From NCBI GenBank assembly GCA_038250515.1, contig JBBSCG010000043.1, forward strand, positions 1 through 16,191: a stretch of 16,191 nucleotides of DNA. The letters run 5' to 3'. Of this stretch, positions 1 to 6,556 are shown one piece after another. A model generated the notes under the pieces. The model had not been told where the DNA came from, ran no database searches, and saw only the letters and a program-made list of their open reading frames with translations. The position numbers and the translations under genes were made by a program. Position 1 is the stretch's first letter. Every line of letters begins with the position of its first letter. The DNA comes from JAICUY01 sp038250515 (lineage in GTDB: Bacteria; Chloroflexota; Limnocylindria; QHBO01).

Positions 1-1533
1 CGTCACGACCTCGTCGAGCCCGAGGCCGGCGAGGATGCGCCGGATACGATGCCGCGGTTCGCCGGGATCGGGCCGATACGGCGGCAGTGCTCCGGACGGC
101 AGCCGGCCGACAATCCGGTCGTAGCCGTAGGCCCGCGCGACCTCTTCCGCGACGTCCTGCGGCAGCGCGACGTCGGGCCGGAAGCTGGGCACGTTGACGT
201 CCAACCTGTCGCCGTTGCCGCTGACCTCGAAGCCGAGCGGGCGCAGCAGGTCGCTGACTGCCGCTGCGTCCAACGAAATGCCGAGCAGGCGCTGCATGCC
301 ATCCAGGCTGACATCGACCGCGCCGTGAGGGTGCGGTTCGGGGTCGCTGTCCACGAAGCCGCTCGCCACGCGAGCGCCGGTGGTCTCCGCGATCAGTCGC
401 GCCGCCCGGTCTGCCGCCATGCGCGGCAGGTCCGGCCCGATCCCCTTCTCGTGGCGCACGCTCGCCTCGGAGCGCAGCGCGAGGCGGCGTGCCGCGCTGC
501 GGATGGTCGGCCCGTCGAAGATGGCTGATTCCAGGATGACGCGGGTCGTCGACGGCTGGACTTCGGTCGAGGCGCCGCCCATGATCCCCGCGATGCCGAT
601 GGCACGCTGCTCGTCGGCGATCACCAGCATTCGTTCGTCGAGCGTCCGAGCGACGTGGTCGATCGTGTCGAGCTGTTCGCCGGCCCGCGCTCGACGGACG
701 ATAATCCGGCCTCCCGAAACGTGATCAGCGTCGTAGGCGTGCATCGGCTGTCCGAGCTCGTGCATCACGTAGTTGGTGACATCCACGACCGCGGACACCG
801 GACGCATGCCCGCGGCGACGAGTCGCTGCTGCATCCAATCGGGGCTCGCGCCGTTGGCGACGTCCTCGAAGTAGCGCGCGCTGAAGCGGGAGCAGAGTCG
901 CGGCTCCTCGATCTGCACGCTGACGTGCTCAGCCGTCCTCAGCGCGTCGGCTTCGGGCACCGAGGTGTCGGGCAGGCGCAGCTCAACGCCGGCGAACGCC
1001 GCGATCTCGCGGGCCAGGCCGACCATCGACAGCGCGTCGCCACGGTTGGGCTTGACGTCCACGTCCAGCACGACGTCGCCGACCAGCTCGCGCAGATTGC
1101 TGCCGAGTGCCGGTCCCTCGTCAAGCACATGAATCCCCTCCGCGTCGCTGCCCAGCCCAAGCTCGATGGCGCTGCACAGCATCCCCTGCGACTCGACACC
1201 GCGAATTTTCGAACGACCGATGCGTCGATCACCCGGCAGCACGCTGCCGACCAGCGCCACGGGCACGAGCTGCCCCGCGGCGATATTGTTCGCGCCGCAC
1301 ACGATCTGCAGCGGCTCCTCGCCCCCGACATCGACGCTGGTCAGCCACAACGTGTCCGCGTTCGGATGGCGCTCGACGCTCAGCAACCGGCCCACCACCA
1401 CGCCGTCGATGTCGGCAGCGCCGAGCTCGATCGCGCTGATCTCCATTCCGTGCAGCGTCAGCTGCTCGGCGAGCTCCTGCGGGGAGAGGGTGATGTCGAC
1501 GTAGTCGCGCAGCCAGGAGAGCGGCACCCGCAT
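1..1533 (-). CDS. pheT: Phenylalanyl-tRNA synthetase beta subunit, 3' part outside window
   Basis: Beta chain of the cytoplasmic alpha2-beta2 PheRS, which charges tRNA-Phe. The frame is open from the ATG at 1533 to the window edge, giving 511 of the roughly 800 residues usual for the family. The start MRVPLSWLRDYVDI is typical of PheT. A tRNA-binding OB-fold (EMAP/Trbp111-like) spans about residues 39-150, with the motifs HPNADTL and VCGANN. The B3/B4 region, which in the family carries proofreading, follows at about 200-380 (NYVMHELGQPMHAYD, then SEASVRHEKGI), and the B5 DNA-binding-like domain begins near 400. The C-terminal catalytic-like and anticodon-binding modules are off the edge. pheT starts 4 bases after the pheS stop, with a GGGAG about 9 bases upstream lying inside pheS, so the two are translationally linked. 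Confidence 0.96.
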   Translation of the reverse strand, partial: MRVPLSWLRDYVDITLSPQELAEQLTLHGMEISAIELGAADIDGVVVGRLLSVERHPNADTLWLTSVDVGGEEPLQIVCGANNIAAGQLVPVALVGSVLPGDRRIGRSKIRGVESQGMLCSAIELGLGSDAEGIHVLDEGPALGSNLRELVGDVVLDVDVKPNRGDALSMVGLAREIAAFAGVELRLPDTSVPEADALRTAEHVSVQIEEPRLCSRFSARYFEDVANGASPDWMQQRLVAAGMRPVSAVVDVTNYVMHELGQPMHAYDADHVSGGRIIVRRARAGEQLDTIDHVARTLDERMLVIADEQRAIGIAGIMGGASTEVQPSTTRVILESAIFDGPTIRSAARRLALRSEASVRHEKGIGPDLPRMAADRAARLIAETTGARVASGFVDSDPEPHPHGAVDVSLDGMQRLLGISLDAAAVSDLLRPLGFEVSGNGDRLDVNVPSFRPDVALPQDVAEEVARAYGYDRIVGRLPSGALPPYRPDPGEPRHRIRRILAGLGLDEVVT

Positions 1534-1537
1534 CGGT

Positions 1538-2623
1538 TCAGGCTCCCATGCCGAACTGCTCGAGGAAGCGCAGATCTGCGCTCAGCAGCGAGCGCAGGTC
1601 CGGCACGCCGTAGCGCAGCACCGTCATGCGGTCGAGGCCCATGCCGAACGCATAGCCCTGGAACTCGTCCGGATCGATGTCCCCGGCGCGAAGCACGTGC
1701 GGATGGACCATTCCGCCGCCCAGGATGGTCATCCACCCGGTACGGCTGCAGGCCGGGCACCCGACGCCGCCGCACACCAGGCAGCCGACATCGAACGCGA
1801 CGCTTGGCTCGGTGAACGGGTAGTAACCCGGGCGGAAGCGCGTTCGAGTCTCGGGCCCGTACATGGCGCGGGCGAATTCCTCGAGCATGCCCTTCAGATC
1901 GGCCAGCGAGGTGTCGCAGTCGACGACCAGACCCTCGACCTGGAAGAACTCGAAGTTATGGCTGGCATCGACCGCCTCGTAGCGATAGCAGCGTCCCGGC
2001 GTGATGACCCGGATGGGTGGCCGCAATGCGTTCATGGCTCGCACCTGGGCCGGGCTCGTGTGCGTGCGCAGGATCGTCCCGTCCTCGGCTGGTCGCGGCT
2101 TCCCGGCTTCGATGCTGCCGGGCTCGGCAACGTACAGGGTGTCCCACAGGTCGCGTGCAGGGTGGTCGGCCGGCATGTTGAGCGCTTCAAAATTCATCGC
2201 CTCGGTCTCGATCTCGGGCCCCTCGTAGATCTCGAAGCCGAAGGCGTGGAAGATCTCGCGCAGGTCGCGCTCGACGGTCATCAGCGGGTGCAGGTGGCCG
2301 GCGCGCATCGGCCGGCCGGGTGCGCTCATGTCCAGCGCTTCGCCAGCCAGGCGCTCGTCGAGCGCCGATCCCCGCAGGGCGTCGAGGCGTTGCCGGATGG
2401 CGCCCTCGACCTCCCTGCGGACCTCGTTGGCGAGCTGGCCGAGCGCCGGACGCTCGTCCGCCGGCACGTCGCGCAGTTGCCTGAGCAGCGCTGTCAAGTC
2501 ACCGTTGCGACCCAGGATTGCGGTACGCAGCGACTCCACGGCGGCTGGATCGGTCGCCTCGGTCAGACGCGCCGCCGCAGTTTTTCGCGCCTCTGTCAGT
2601 GCTGAGCGCAGATCGTCCTTCAT
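1538..2623 (-). CDS. pheS: Phenylalanyl-tRNA synthetase alpha subunit
   Basis: Catalytic alpha chain of PheRS (class II aminoacyl-tRNA synthetase), 361 residues. The N-terminal coiled-coil arm (about 1-100) is followed by the class II core. Visible marks are the motif around MRAGHLHPLM, motif 2 region FRPGYYPFTEPS, the Cys-rich insertion CLVCGGVGCPACSRTG, and motif 3 in YAFGMGLDRMTVLRYGVPDLR near the C-terminus. The four-Cys insertion looks like a zinc knuckle, seen in many bacterial PheS. The frame stays open upstream to 2926, but that extension is low-complexity shadow of rplT. The ATG at 2623 is preceded by GAGGGA at a short spacing and begins a normal PheS N-terminus (MKDDLRSALTEARK). A terminator-like hairpin sits between rplT and this start. 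Confidence 0.97.
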   Translation of the reverse strand: MKDDLRSALTEARKTAAARLTEATDPAAVESLRTAILGRNGDLTALLRQLRDVPADERPALGQLANEVRREVEGAIRQRLDALRGSALDERLAGEALDMSAPGRPMRAGHLHPLMTVERDLREIFHAFGFEIYEGPEIETEAMNFEALNMPADHPARDLWDTLYVAEPGSIEAGKPRPAEDGTILRTHTSPAQVRAMNALRPPIRVITPGRCYRYEAVDASHNFEFFQVEGLVVDCDTSLADLKGMLEEFARAMYGPETRTRFRPGYYPFTEPSVAFDVGCLVCGGVGCPACSRTGWMTILGGGMVHPHVLRAGDIDPDEFQGYAFGMGLDRMTVLRYGVPDLRSLLSADLRFLEQFGMGA

Positions 2624-2642
2624 CAGTCCCTCAATGATCACA

Positions 2643-2680
2643 GGAAAACAAACGACCCCGCTCCAATAATCGGAGCAGGG
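2643..2680 (-). terminator. Attenuator-like intrinsic terminator between rplT and pheS
   Basis: On the minus strand CCCTGCTCC (2680-2672) pairs with GGAGCGGGG (2664-2656) as a 9-bp stem with one G-U pair and a 7-base loop GATTATT, followed by the T-rich run TCGTTTGTTTTCC. It lies downstream of the rplT stop and about 20-30 bases before the pheS ribosome-binding site. In E. coli the same gap holds the pheST attenuator. I see no convincing Phe-rich leader peptide, and there is no room for a T-box, so partial read-through or simple transcript tapering is the modest interpretation. Confidence 0.75.
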
Positions 2681-2708
2681 CCGAGGTGCCGGCGAGGCGA
2701 ACTGCCGG

Positions 2709-3068
2709 CTAGCCGCTAAACGCGTCCTTCGCGAGCTCGACCATCTTTTCGAAAGCGCTCGCGTCACGGATCGCCAGGTCCGCCAGGATCTTGCGGTCCA
2801 CCTCGATGCCCGCCGCCTTGAGGCCCGCGATGAAGCGGCCGTAGGGCATGCCGTGCTGCCGCGAGGCGGCGTTGATGCGCTGCACCCACAGCCGGCGCAT
2901 GTCGCGCTTGCGGTCGCGCCGGTCACGATACGCGTACACCAGGGCGTGAATCAGCGCCTCGCGCGCCGGTCGAATGAGCGTCGAACGGGTGCCGCGCCGG
3001 CCCTCCGCCTGGTTCAGCAGCTTCTTGTGACGCCGATGCGCGGTTACGCCGCGTTTGACTCGTGCCAT
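2709..3068 (-). CDS. rplT: 50S ribosomal protein L20
   Basis: L20 binds 23S rRNA early in assembly of the large ribosomal subunit. The 119-residue product has the family signature throughout: MARVKRGVTAHRRHKKLL at the start, the basic helix ALVYAYRDRRDRKRDMRRLW at about 43-62, then RINAASR and GIEVDRKILADLAIRD in the C-terminal domain. Length is normal. It starts 9 bases after the rpmI stop. In E. coli and B. subtilis L20 represses its own operon by binding the mRNA. The leader hairpin upstream of infC is a candidate site here, which is inference. The last residues match the usual end, so the gene looks intact. Confidence 0.98.
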   Translation of the reverse strand: MARVKRGVTAHRRHKKLLNQAEGRRGTRSTLIRPAREALIHALVYAYRDRRDRKRDMRRLWVQRINAASRQHGMPYGRFIAGLKAAGIEVDRKILADLAIRDASAFEKMVELAKDAFSG

Positions 3069-3077
3069 CTTGCGGCC

Positions 3078-3275
3078 CTACTCGTACGGGAGCAGCCGCT
3101 TGAGCTGCGCGTTGTGCACGGGCGAAACGGCCGCCACGCCCGCGTAGCGGCGCGTACGGCTGCTCGACTTGATCTCAAGGTGGTGTCCGCGGCCTGCCAC
3201 GGGGCGCACCCACTTGCCCGAGCCGGTCTTGCGGTAGCGCTTGGCCGTGCCCTTGTGGGTCTTCATCTTCGGCAT
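3078..3275 (-). CDS. rpmI: 50S ribosomal protein L35
   Basis: Small basic protein of the large ribosomal subunit, 65 residues, the normal size. The start MPKMKTHKGTAKRYRKTGSGK is characteristic of L35, and the rest is rich in Arg, Lys and His, ending in a typical LLPYE-type tail. The ATG lies only 2 bases after the infC stop, with AAGGA inside the end of infC as the likely ribosome-binding site, so its translation is probably coupled to infC. It is the middle gene of infC-rpmI-rplT. Confidence 0.97.
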   Translation of the reverse strand: MPKMKTHKGTAKRYRKTGSGKWVRPVAGRGHHLEIKSSSRTRRYAGVAAVSPVHNAQLKRLLPYE

Positions 3276-3277
3276 GC

Positions 3278-3913
3278 TTACTTTGATCCTTGCTCCGCGG
3301 TGGCCTGTGGCTCCGCGGGTTCCTGCTGTGCCTTTGCGGCGATGGCGTCACCGATCGTCTCGGCTTCGACGCCCTCGCTCTTCTCGTTCTTCCTTTCGGG
3401 CCGCTTTTCGAGCGGCGCCATGACGATGTACATGCTGCGACCCTCGAGCAGCGGCTGACGCTCGATCGTGCCGTGCTCGACCAGCATCTCGGCTGCCCGT
3501 ATCAGCAGGTCGCGCCCGAGGTTCGAGTGGCTCATCTCGCGACCACGGAACTGCACCGTCACCTTGACCCGGTCCCCTTCATCCAGGAACCCGGCCGCTC
3601 GTCGGGTCTTCGTCCTCAGGTCGTTGACATCGATCTTGACCCGAAGCCGAATCTCCTTGAAGGTCTGCGACTTCTGCTTCTTCTTCGCTTCACGTTCGCG
3701 CTTCTGAAGCTCGTACTTGTATTGGCCGTAGTCGAGAATTCGGCAGACCGGCGGGACCGCGGTTGGCGCGACCTCCACGAGGTCGAGCCCCTTCTCCTGG
3801 GCCAAGGCGAAGGCCTCGGCAGTCGGCATCACACCAAGCTGCTGCCCTTCATCATCGATGACGCGCACCTCGCGGATGTGGATCATCTCATTGACTCGGA
3901 GGTCCCGTGCGAT
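3278..3913 (-). CDS. infC: Translation initiation factor IF-3, likely ATC start codon
   Basis: IF-3 binds the 30S subunit, prevents subunit joining and proofreads the initiation codon. The N-domain reads DLRVNEMIHIREVRVIDDEG, followed by the GLDLVEVAP and PPVCRILDYGQYKYE motifs, a Lys-rich linker (KKKQKSQTFKEIRLRVKI), and a C-domain with FRGREMSHSNLGRDLL. The first in-frame ATG (3886) lies inside the conserved N-terminus, after RVNE. Upstream of it the frame has no ATG, GTG or TTG before a TGA stop. An AAGGAG at 3929-3924 stands 10 bases ahead of ATC at 3913, which would give MARDLRVNEM. A rare start codon fits the autoregulation known for infC (AUU in E. coli). The product would be 211 residues, longer than the E. 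coli protein (180) because of an acidic, Ala/Gln-rich tail of about 39 residues. Confidence 0.95.
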   Translation of the reverse strand: MARDLRVNEMIHIREVRVIDDEGQQLGVMPTAEAFALAQEKGLDLVEVAPTAVPPVCRILDYGQYKYELQKREREAKKKQKSQTFKEIRLRVKIDVNDLRTKTRRAAGFLDEGDRVKVTVQFRGREMSHSNLGRDLLIRAAEMLVEHGTIERQPLLEGRSMYIVMAPLEKRPERKNEKSEGVEAETIGDAIAAKAQQEPAEPQATAEQGSK

Positions 3914-3929
3914 CTTCGTCCAGCTCCTT
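3911..3929 (-). promoter_or_regulatory. infC ribosome-binding site with ATC start codon
   Basis: AAGGAG at 3929-3924, a 10-base spacer, then ATC at 3913-3911. ACG, 4 bases after the Shine-Dalgarno, is the only rival in frame and would add two residues. This site decides the infC start, because no canonical start codon exists between the upstream in-frame TGA and the conserved RVNE motif. Confidence 0.75.
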
Positions 3930-3938
3930 CAACAACAA

Positions 3939-3966
3939 GGCCACCGGCCGATACGGACGGGTGGCC
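3939..3966 (-). promoter_or_regulatory. Hairpin in the infC leader
   Basis: GGCCACC (3966-3960) and GGTGGCC (3945-3939) form a perfect 7-bp stem with a 14-base loop. On the transcript it is followed by TTGTTGTTG and then the infC Shine-Dalgarno. The placement, between the predicted promoter and infC, suits a leader regulatory element such as L20-dependent attenuation, known in B. subtilis infC. Structure is seen; the regulatory role is inferred. Confidence 0.5.
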
Positions 3967-3992
3967 CAAATTCCTGCGCGAAATGCCCGAGG

Positions 3993-4022
3993 ACTATACA
4001 CCGATGCCCGCGGAACCGGCAA
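3993..4022 (-). promoter_or_regulatory. Sigma-70-type promoter for infC-rpmI-rplT
   Basis: On the minus strand TTGCCG (4022-4017) and TATAGT (3998-3993) are separated by 18 bases. They match TTGACA at 4 of 6 and TATAAT at 5 of 6 positions. Transcription would start near 3986, leaving a leader of about 70 bases that contains the 3939-3966 hairpin. The -35 lies just past the VOC gene stop. Confidence 0.6.
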
Positions 4023-4026
4023 CCGC

Positions 4027-4392
4027 TCAGTGCGGATAGTCGTAGAAGATCGCCACCTGTCGCCCGTCTGGATCGGCGACGCGAAATGAGCGCGTGCCCT
4101 CCCATCGGTCACCCGATGGTGCAGCGACCAGCGCAAAGCCGCGCCGGCTGAGCTCCTGCGCCCATGCATCCACCTCGCCCGCGGTATCGACCCGAAAGCC
4201 AATCTGAATCCCGTCGCGCGTGGCCTGATCCCCGCGACGGAAGCTGAGCTCGAAGCCCCCCAGCTCCAGGTCGACGCCGCTGCCGTCGCCAGCGCGCAGC
4301 CTGAAGCCGAACGCCGACTCGTAGAACTCGGCCACGCGCTGAGGATCGGTCGACCGTAGGGCCAGCTGCCCGACCGCGCGCATCTTCCTCAT
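4027..4392 (-). CDS. VOC (glyoxalase/bleomycin-resistance fold) family protein
   Basis: A 121-residue single-module vicinal oxygen chelate protein of unknown substrate. Two beta-alpha-beta-beta-beta halves are visible: a first half opening VGQLALRSTDPQRVAEFYESAFGFRL and a second containing FRVADPDGRQVAIFYDYPH, where the DPDG turn is typical. In the usual metal-binding positions the first strand has Gln rather than His, and the last strand (VAIF) has no Glu, so the metal site may be incomplete or absent. The start is uncertain between ATG 4392 and ATG 4383; the latter has a close AGGA. The frame is open to 4503, but that extension has no VOC character. It sits between thrS and infC, interrupting an otherwise conserved synteny block. 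Confidence 0.85.
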   Translation of the reverse strand: MRKMRAVGQLALRSTDPQRVAEFYESAFGFRLRAGDGSGVDLELGGFELSFRRGDQATRDGIQIGFRVDTAGEVDAWAQELSRRGFALVAAPSGDRWEGTRSFRVADPDGRQVAIFYDYPH

Positions 4393-4656
4393 CGCGGGAA
4401 GGTCAACCCGTGGCGCGCCGCCATGACTCCCTCGCCCGCAGCAAGCGCATAGCCGCGTCCCCGTTGCGAAGTCATGCGGGTCCGGCCTTCCGCCACACAC
4501 CACTGATAGTAGTGGTAAGCGAGTCGGAGTCCATCTGCCTGACCTCTGGCGTCCTCGGTTGAGCGTGAGGGTGTGCGTCGCTGCTCCATCCGGAGAGAAA
4601 ATTCCTGCTTATCACCATCAGCGATGGTAAGCGGCGGAAAGCCGCCACGATACGGT
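4393..4656. other. Intergenic gap between thrS and the VOC gene
   Basis: No coding region is supported in these 264 bases. It holds a terminator-like region after thrS (4592-4650) and a small palindrome, ACCACT-GATAGT-AGTGGT, at 4499-4516 of unknown meaning. I see no tRNA and no clear promoter for the VOC gene. Confidence 0.6.
4592..4650 (-). terminator. Likely thrS terminator region
   Basis: Read on the minus strand, a hairpin of GCTTA plus CCATC (4632-4622 region) pairs with GATGG and TAAGC (down to 4607), with a 3-base bulge and a 3-base loop. It is followed by AGGAATTTTCTCTCC. A second GC-rich stem, GGCGG-CTTT-CCGCC, lies just upstream at 4635-4648. The T tract is short and starts several bases after the stem, so efficiency is uncertain. 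Confidence 0.45.
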
Positions 4657-6462
4657 TCAGCTATCTGTGTCCGCGTACGGCCACAGCTCGCGGCTCTCGA
4701 TGCGGCCGCGCAGCTCCTCCATGAAGTTGGTGAGCGGCACTCCCTGGCTGGACTCACCGGTGCGCAGCCGCGGCGAGACAGCGTGCGCCTCGGCATCCCG
4801 GTCCCCCACCACCACCATGACGGGGATCTTCTGGGCCTGCGCGTCGCGCAGCTTGGCCTGCATACGTTCGGATCGGTCGTCGACTTCAACTCGGACACCG
4901 GCGTCGAACAGCACCTGGCGCACCTCGTTGGCGTACTCGATGTGCCGATCCGCGATCGGCACGACCACCACCTGCACCGGTGCCAGCCAGAGCGGGAATG
5001 CGCCGGCGTAGTGCTCGGTGATGACTCCGGTGAAGCGTTCGAACGAGCCGTAGATGGCGTAGTGGATGATCGCCGGCCGTTCGAATCCGCCCTCGGCGGT
5101 GCGGTACTCGAGGTCGAAGCGCTGCGGCAGCTGGTAGTCGAGCTGGATCGTGGCGCTCTGCCATTCGCGACCGAGCGCATCGGTGAAGAAGATGTCGATC
5201 TTGGGTGCGTAGAAGGTCGCACCCCCCAGATCCAGGCTGTACGGGATCTCGGCTTCATCCATTGCCTGTCGGAGCTTGCCCTCCGCCATATCCCAAAACT
5301 CGTCGGAACCAAGCCGCTTGGCCGGGCGCGTGGCGAGCTTGAAGGTCGGCTCGAAGCCGAACGGCGCGTACTGGCGATGTACCAGCGACAGGGCCAGGTT
5401 CACCTCGTCGACCACCTGGTCGTCGCGGCAGAAGACGTGCGAGTCATCCTGGGTCAGCTGCCGGACGCGGAAGAGCCCGGCGAGCACGCCGGTACGCTCT
5501 TTGCGGAATAGGACGCTGTAGTCGTTGAAGCGTATCGGCAGATCGCGATAGGAGCGCGACCCCGTCCGGTAGATCAGGATCTCCTCCGGGCAGTTCATCG
5601 GCTTCAGGCCGGAGACATGGTCATGGTCGTCGAGGACGAACATGTTGTCCTGGTAGAGTTCCCAGTGGCCGGACTCCTCCCAGAGCTCCTTGCGCACCAG
5701 GCTGGGCGTGCGCACCTCGTGAAAGCCGGCTTCGCGGCGGACCTGTCGGGACCAGTCCTCGAGCGCCCGATACAGCGCCATCCCCTTCGGATGCCAGAAT
5801 GGGGCGGCCGGCGAGACCGGGTGGAAGGTGAACAGGTCGAGCTCGCGGCCAAGGCGCCGGTGATCGCGCTTGCGCGCCTCTTCCAACCGCCACAGGTATC
5901 GGTCCAGGTCCTCCTGGGTCTCCCAGACCGTGCCGTAGATACGCTGCAGCATCGGCCGATGCTCGTCGCCACGCCAATACGCGCCTGCGCTGTTCAGCAG
6001 CTTGAAGGGGCCCAGATCGGCGGTGGACGCGATATGCGGGCCACGGCACAGGTCACGGAACTCACCGTGGCGGTAAAAGCTCACCGTCTCGGAGTCGGCC
6101 GGCGGGAGGTCGCGGATGATCTCGACCTTGTATTGCTGATCTTCGCCTTCGAGCTGTGTCAGCGCTTCATCACGCGGCAGCTCGGAGCGCTCGAAGGTCA
6201 GGCGCTGCTTCATCTGCTCGCGCATCCGCTTCTCGATCGTCTCGAGGTCGGCCGGCGTCAGCGGACGCGGCAGGTCGAAGTCGTAGTAGAAGCCGTCGCG
6301 GATGGCCGGACCGATCCCGAGCTTCGCCTCCGGGAAGAGATCGAGCACCGCGGCCGCCATCATGTGCGCCGCGCTGTGGCGCATGGTGTCCAGCCGATCA
6401 TGGGCGCCCGCGTCGAGCAGCTCCTGCGCGTCGGATCGGATCTCGTTGGAGTCAATCACCAT
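4657..6462 (-). CDS. thrS: Threonyl-tRNA synthetase lacking the TGS domain
   Basis: Charges tRNA-Thr in the cytoplasm; 601 residues. The second additional (editing) domain comes first, with H29xxxH33 and C139xxxH143 as the editing-site ligands. The class II core follows, with the zinc ligands C291 (MNCP), H342 (QDDSHVF) and H467 (IIHYAIYGS), and motif 2 around FRKERTGVLAGLFRVRQ (319-335). The C-terminal anticodon-binding domain starts near WLAPVQVVVVPIADRH (492). The TGS domain of about 60 residues found in the longer E. coli type is missing; only 28 residues precede the editing domain, and nothing like TGS lies upstream. After MNCP the sequence is EE where E. coli has GH. TACGCT stands 7 bases ahead of the ATG with no clear Shine-Dalgarno, suggesting its own leaderless promoter. 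Confidence 0.97.
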   Translation of the reverse strand: MVIDSNEIRSDAQELLDAGAHDRLDTMRHSAAHMMAAAVLDLFPEAKLGIGPAIRDGFYYDFDLPRPLTPADLETIEKRMREQMKQRLTFERSELPRDEALTQLEGEDQQYKVEIIRDLPPADSETVSFYRHGEFRDLCRGPHIASTADLGPFKLLNSAGAYWRGDEHRPMLQRIYGTVWETQEDLDRYLWRLEEARKRDHRRLGRELDLFTFHPVSPAAPFWHPKGMALYRALEDWSRQVRREAGFHEVRTPSLVRKELWEESGHWELYQDNMFVLDDHDHVSGLKPMNCPEEILIYRTGSRSYRDLPIRFNDYSVLFRKERTGVLAGLFRVRQLTQDDSHVFCRDDQVVDEVNLALSLVHRQYAPFGFEPTFKLATRPAKRLGSDEFWDMAEGKLRQAMDEAEIPYSLDLGGATFYAPKIDIFFTDALGREWQSATIQLDYQLPQRFDLEYRTAEGGFERPAIIHYAIYGSFERFTGVITEHYAGAFPLWLAPVQVVVVPIADRHIEYANEVRQVLFDAGVRVEVDDRSERMQAKLRDAQAQKIPVMVVVGDRDAEAHAVSPRLRTGESSQGVPLTNFMEELRGRIESRELWPYADTDS

Positions 6463-6469
6463 CCCGGGA

Positions 6470-6475
6470 AGCGTA
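6470..6475 (-). promoter_or_regulatory. Leaderless -10 element of thrS
   Basis: TACGCT (6475-6470) ends 7 bases before the thrS ATG, so transcription would begin at or next to the start codon. No Shine-Dalgarno is visible. Part of the recurrent TANNNT pattern in this window. Confidence 0.5.
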
Positions 6476-6495
6476 GCGCATGGGCTGGCTCGCGG

Positions 6496-6515
6496 CGTCG
6501 CGCCAATCCGCGACG
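6496..6515. other. Perfect 7-bp inverted repeat between paaD and thrS
   Basis: CGTCGCG-CCAATC-CGCGACG forms a 7-bp stem with a 6-base loop in the 94-base gap after paaD. No T tract follows on either strand. It may mark the 3' end of the paa transcript or be an operator for thrS; the sequence alone does not decide. Confidence 0.4.
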
Positions 6516-6556
6516 GCTCCTCGGCCTCGACAGCCTCTCAGCGCTGCTCCGCCTGC

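Noticed and set aside
655..1815. Long plus-strand open frame (386 codons) opposite pheT and pheS
   Set aside because: High GC keeps the antisense frame open; composition is Arg/Asp/His/Ala-rich with no recognisable domain, while the minus strand encodes intact PheT and PheS.
1697..2605. Plus-strand open frame opposite pheS
   Set aside because: Mirror of a well-conserved synthetase gene, no protein-like motif.
2624..2708. T-box riboswitch or Phe leader peptide before pheS
   Set aside because: The gap is too short for a T-box and lacks its conserved sequence. A short F-V-F-L-stop reading in the T-run has no start codon or ribosome-binding site.
2624..2926. N-terminal extension of pheS into the rplT region
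   Set aside because: Low-complexity Arg/Ser/Thr-rich translation overlapping rplT; the ATG at 2623 has a Shine-Dalgarno and the family N-terminus.
4573..5511. Plus-strand open frame opposite thrS
   Set aside because: Antisense shadow of a clearly conserved ThrRS.
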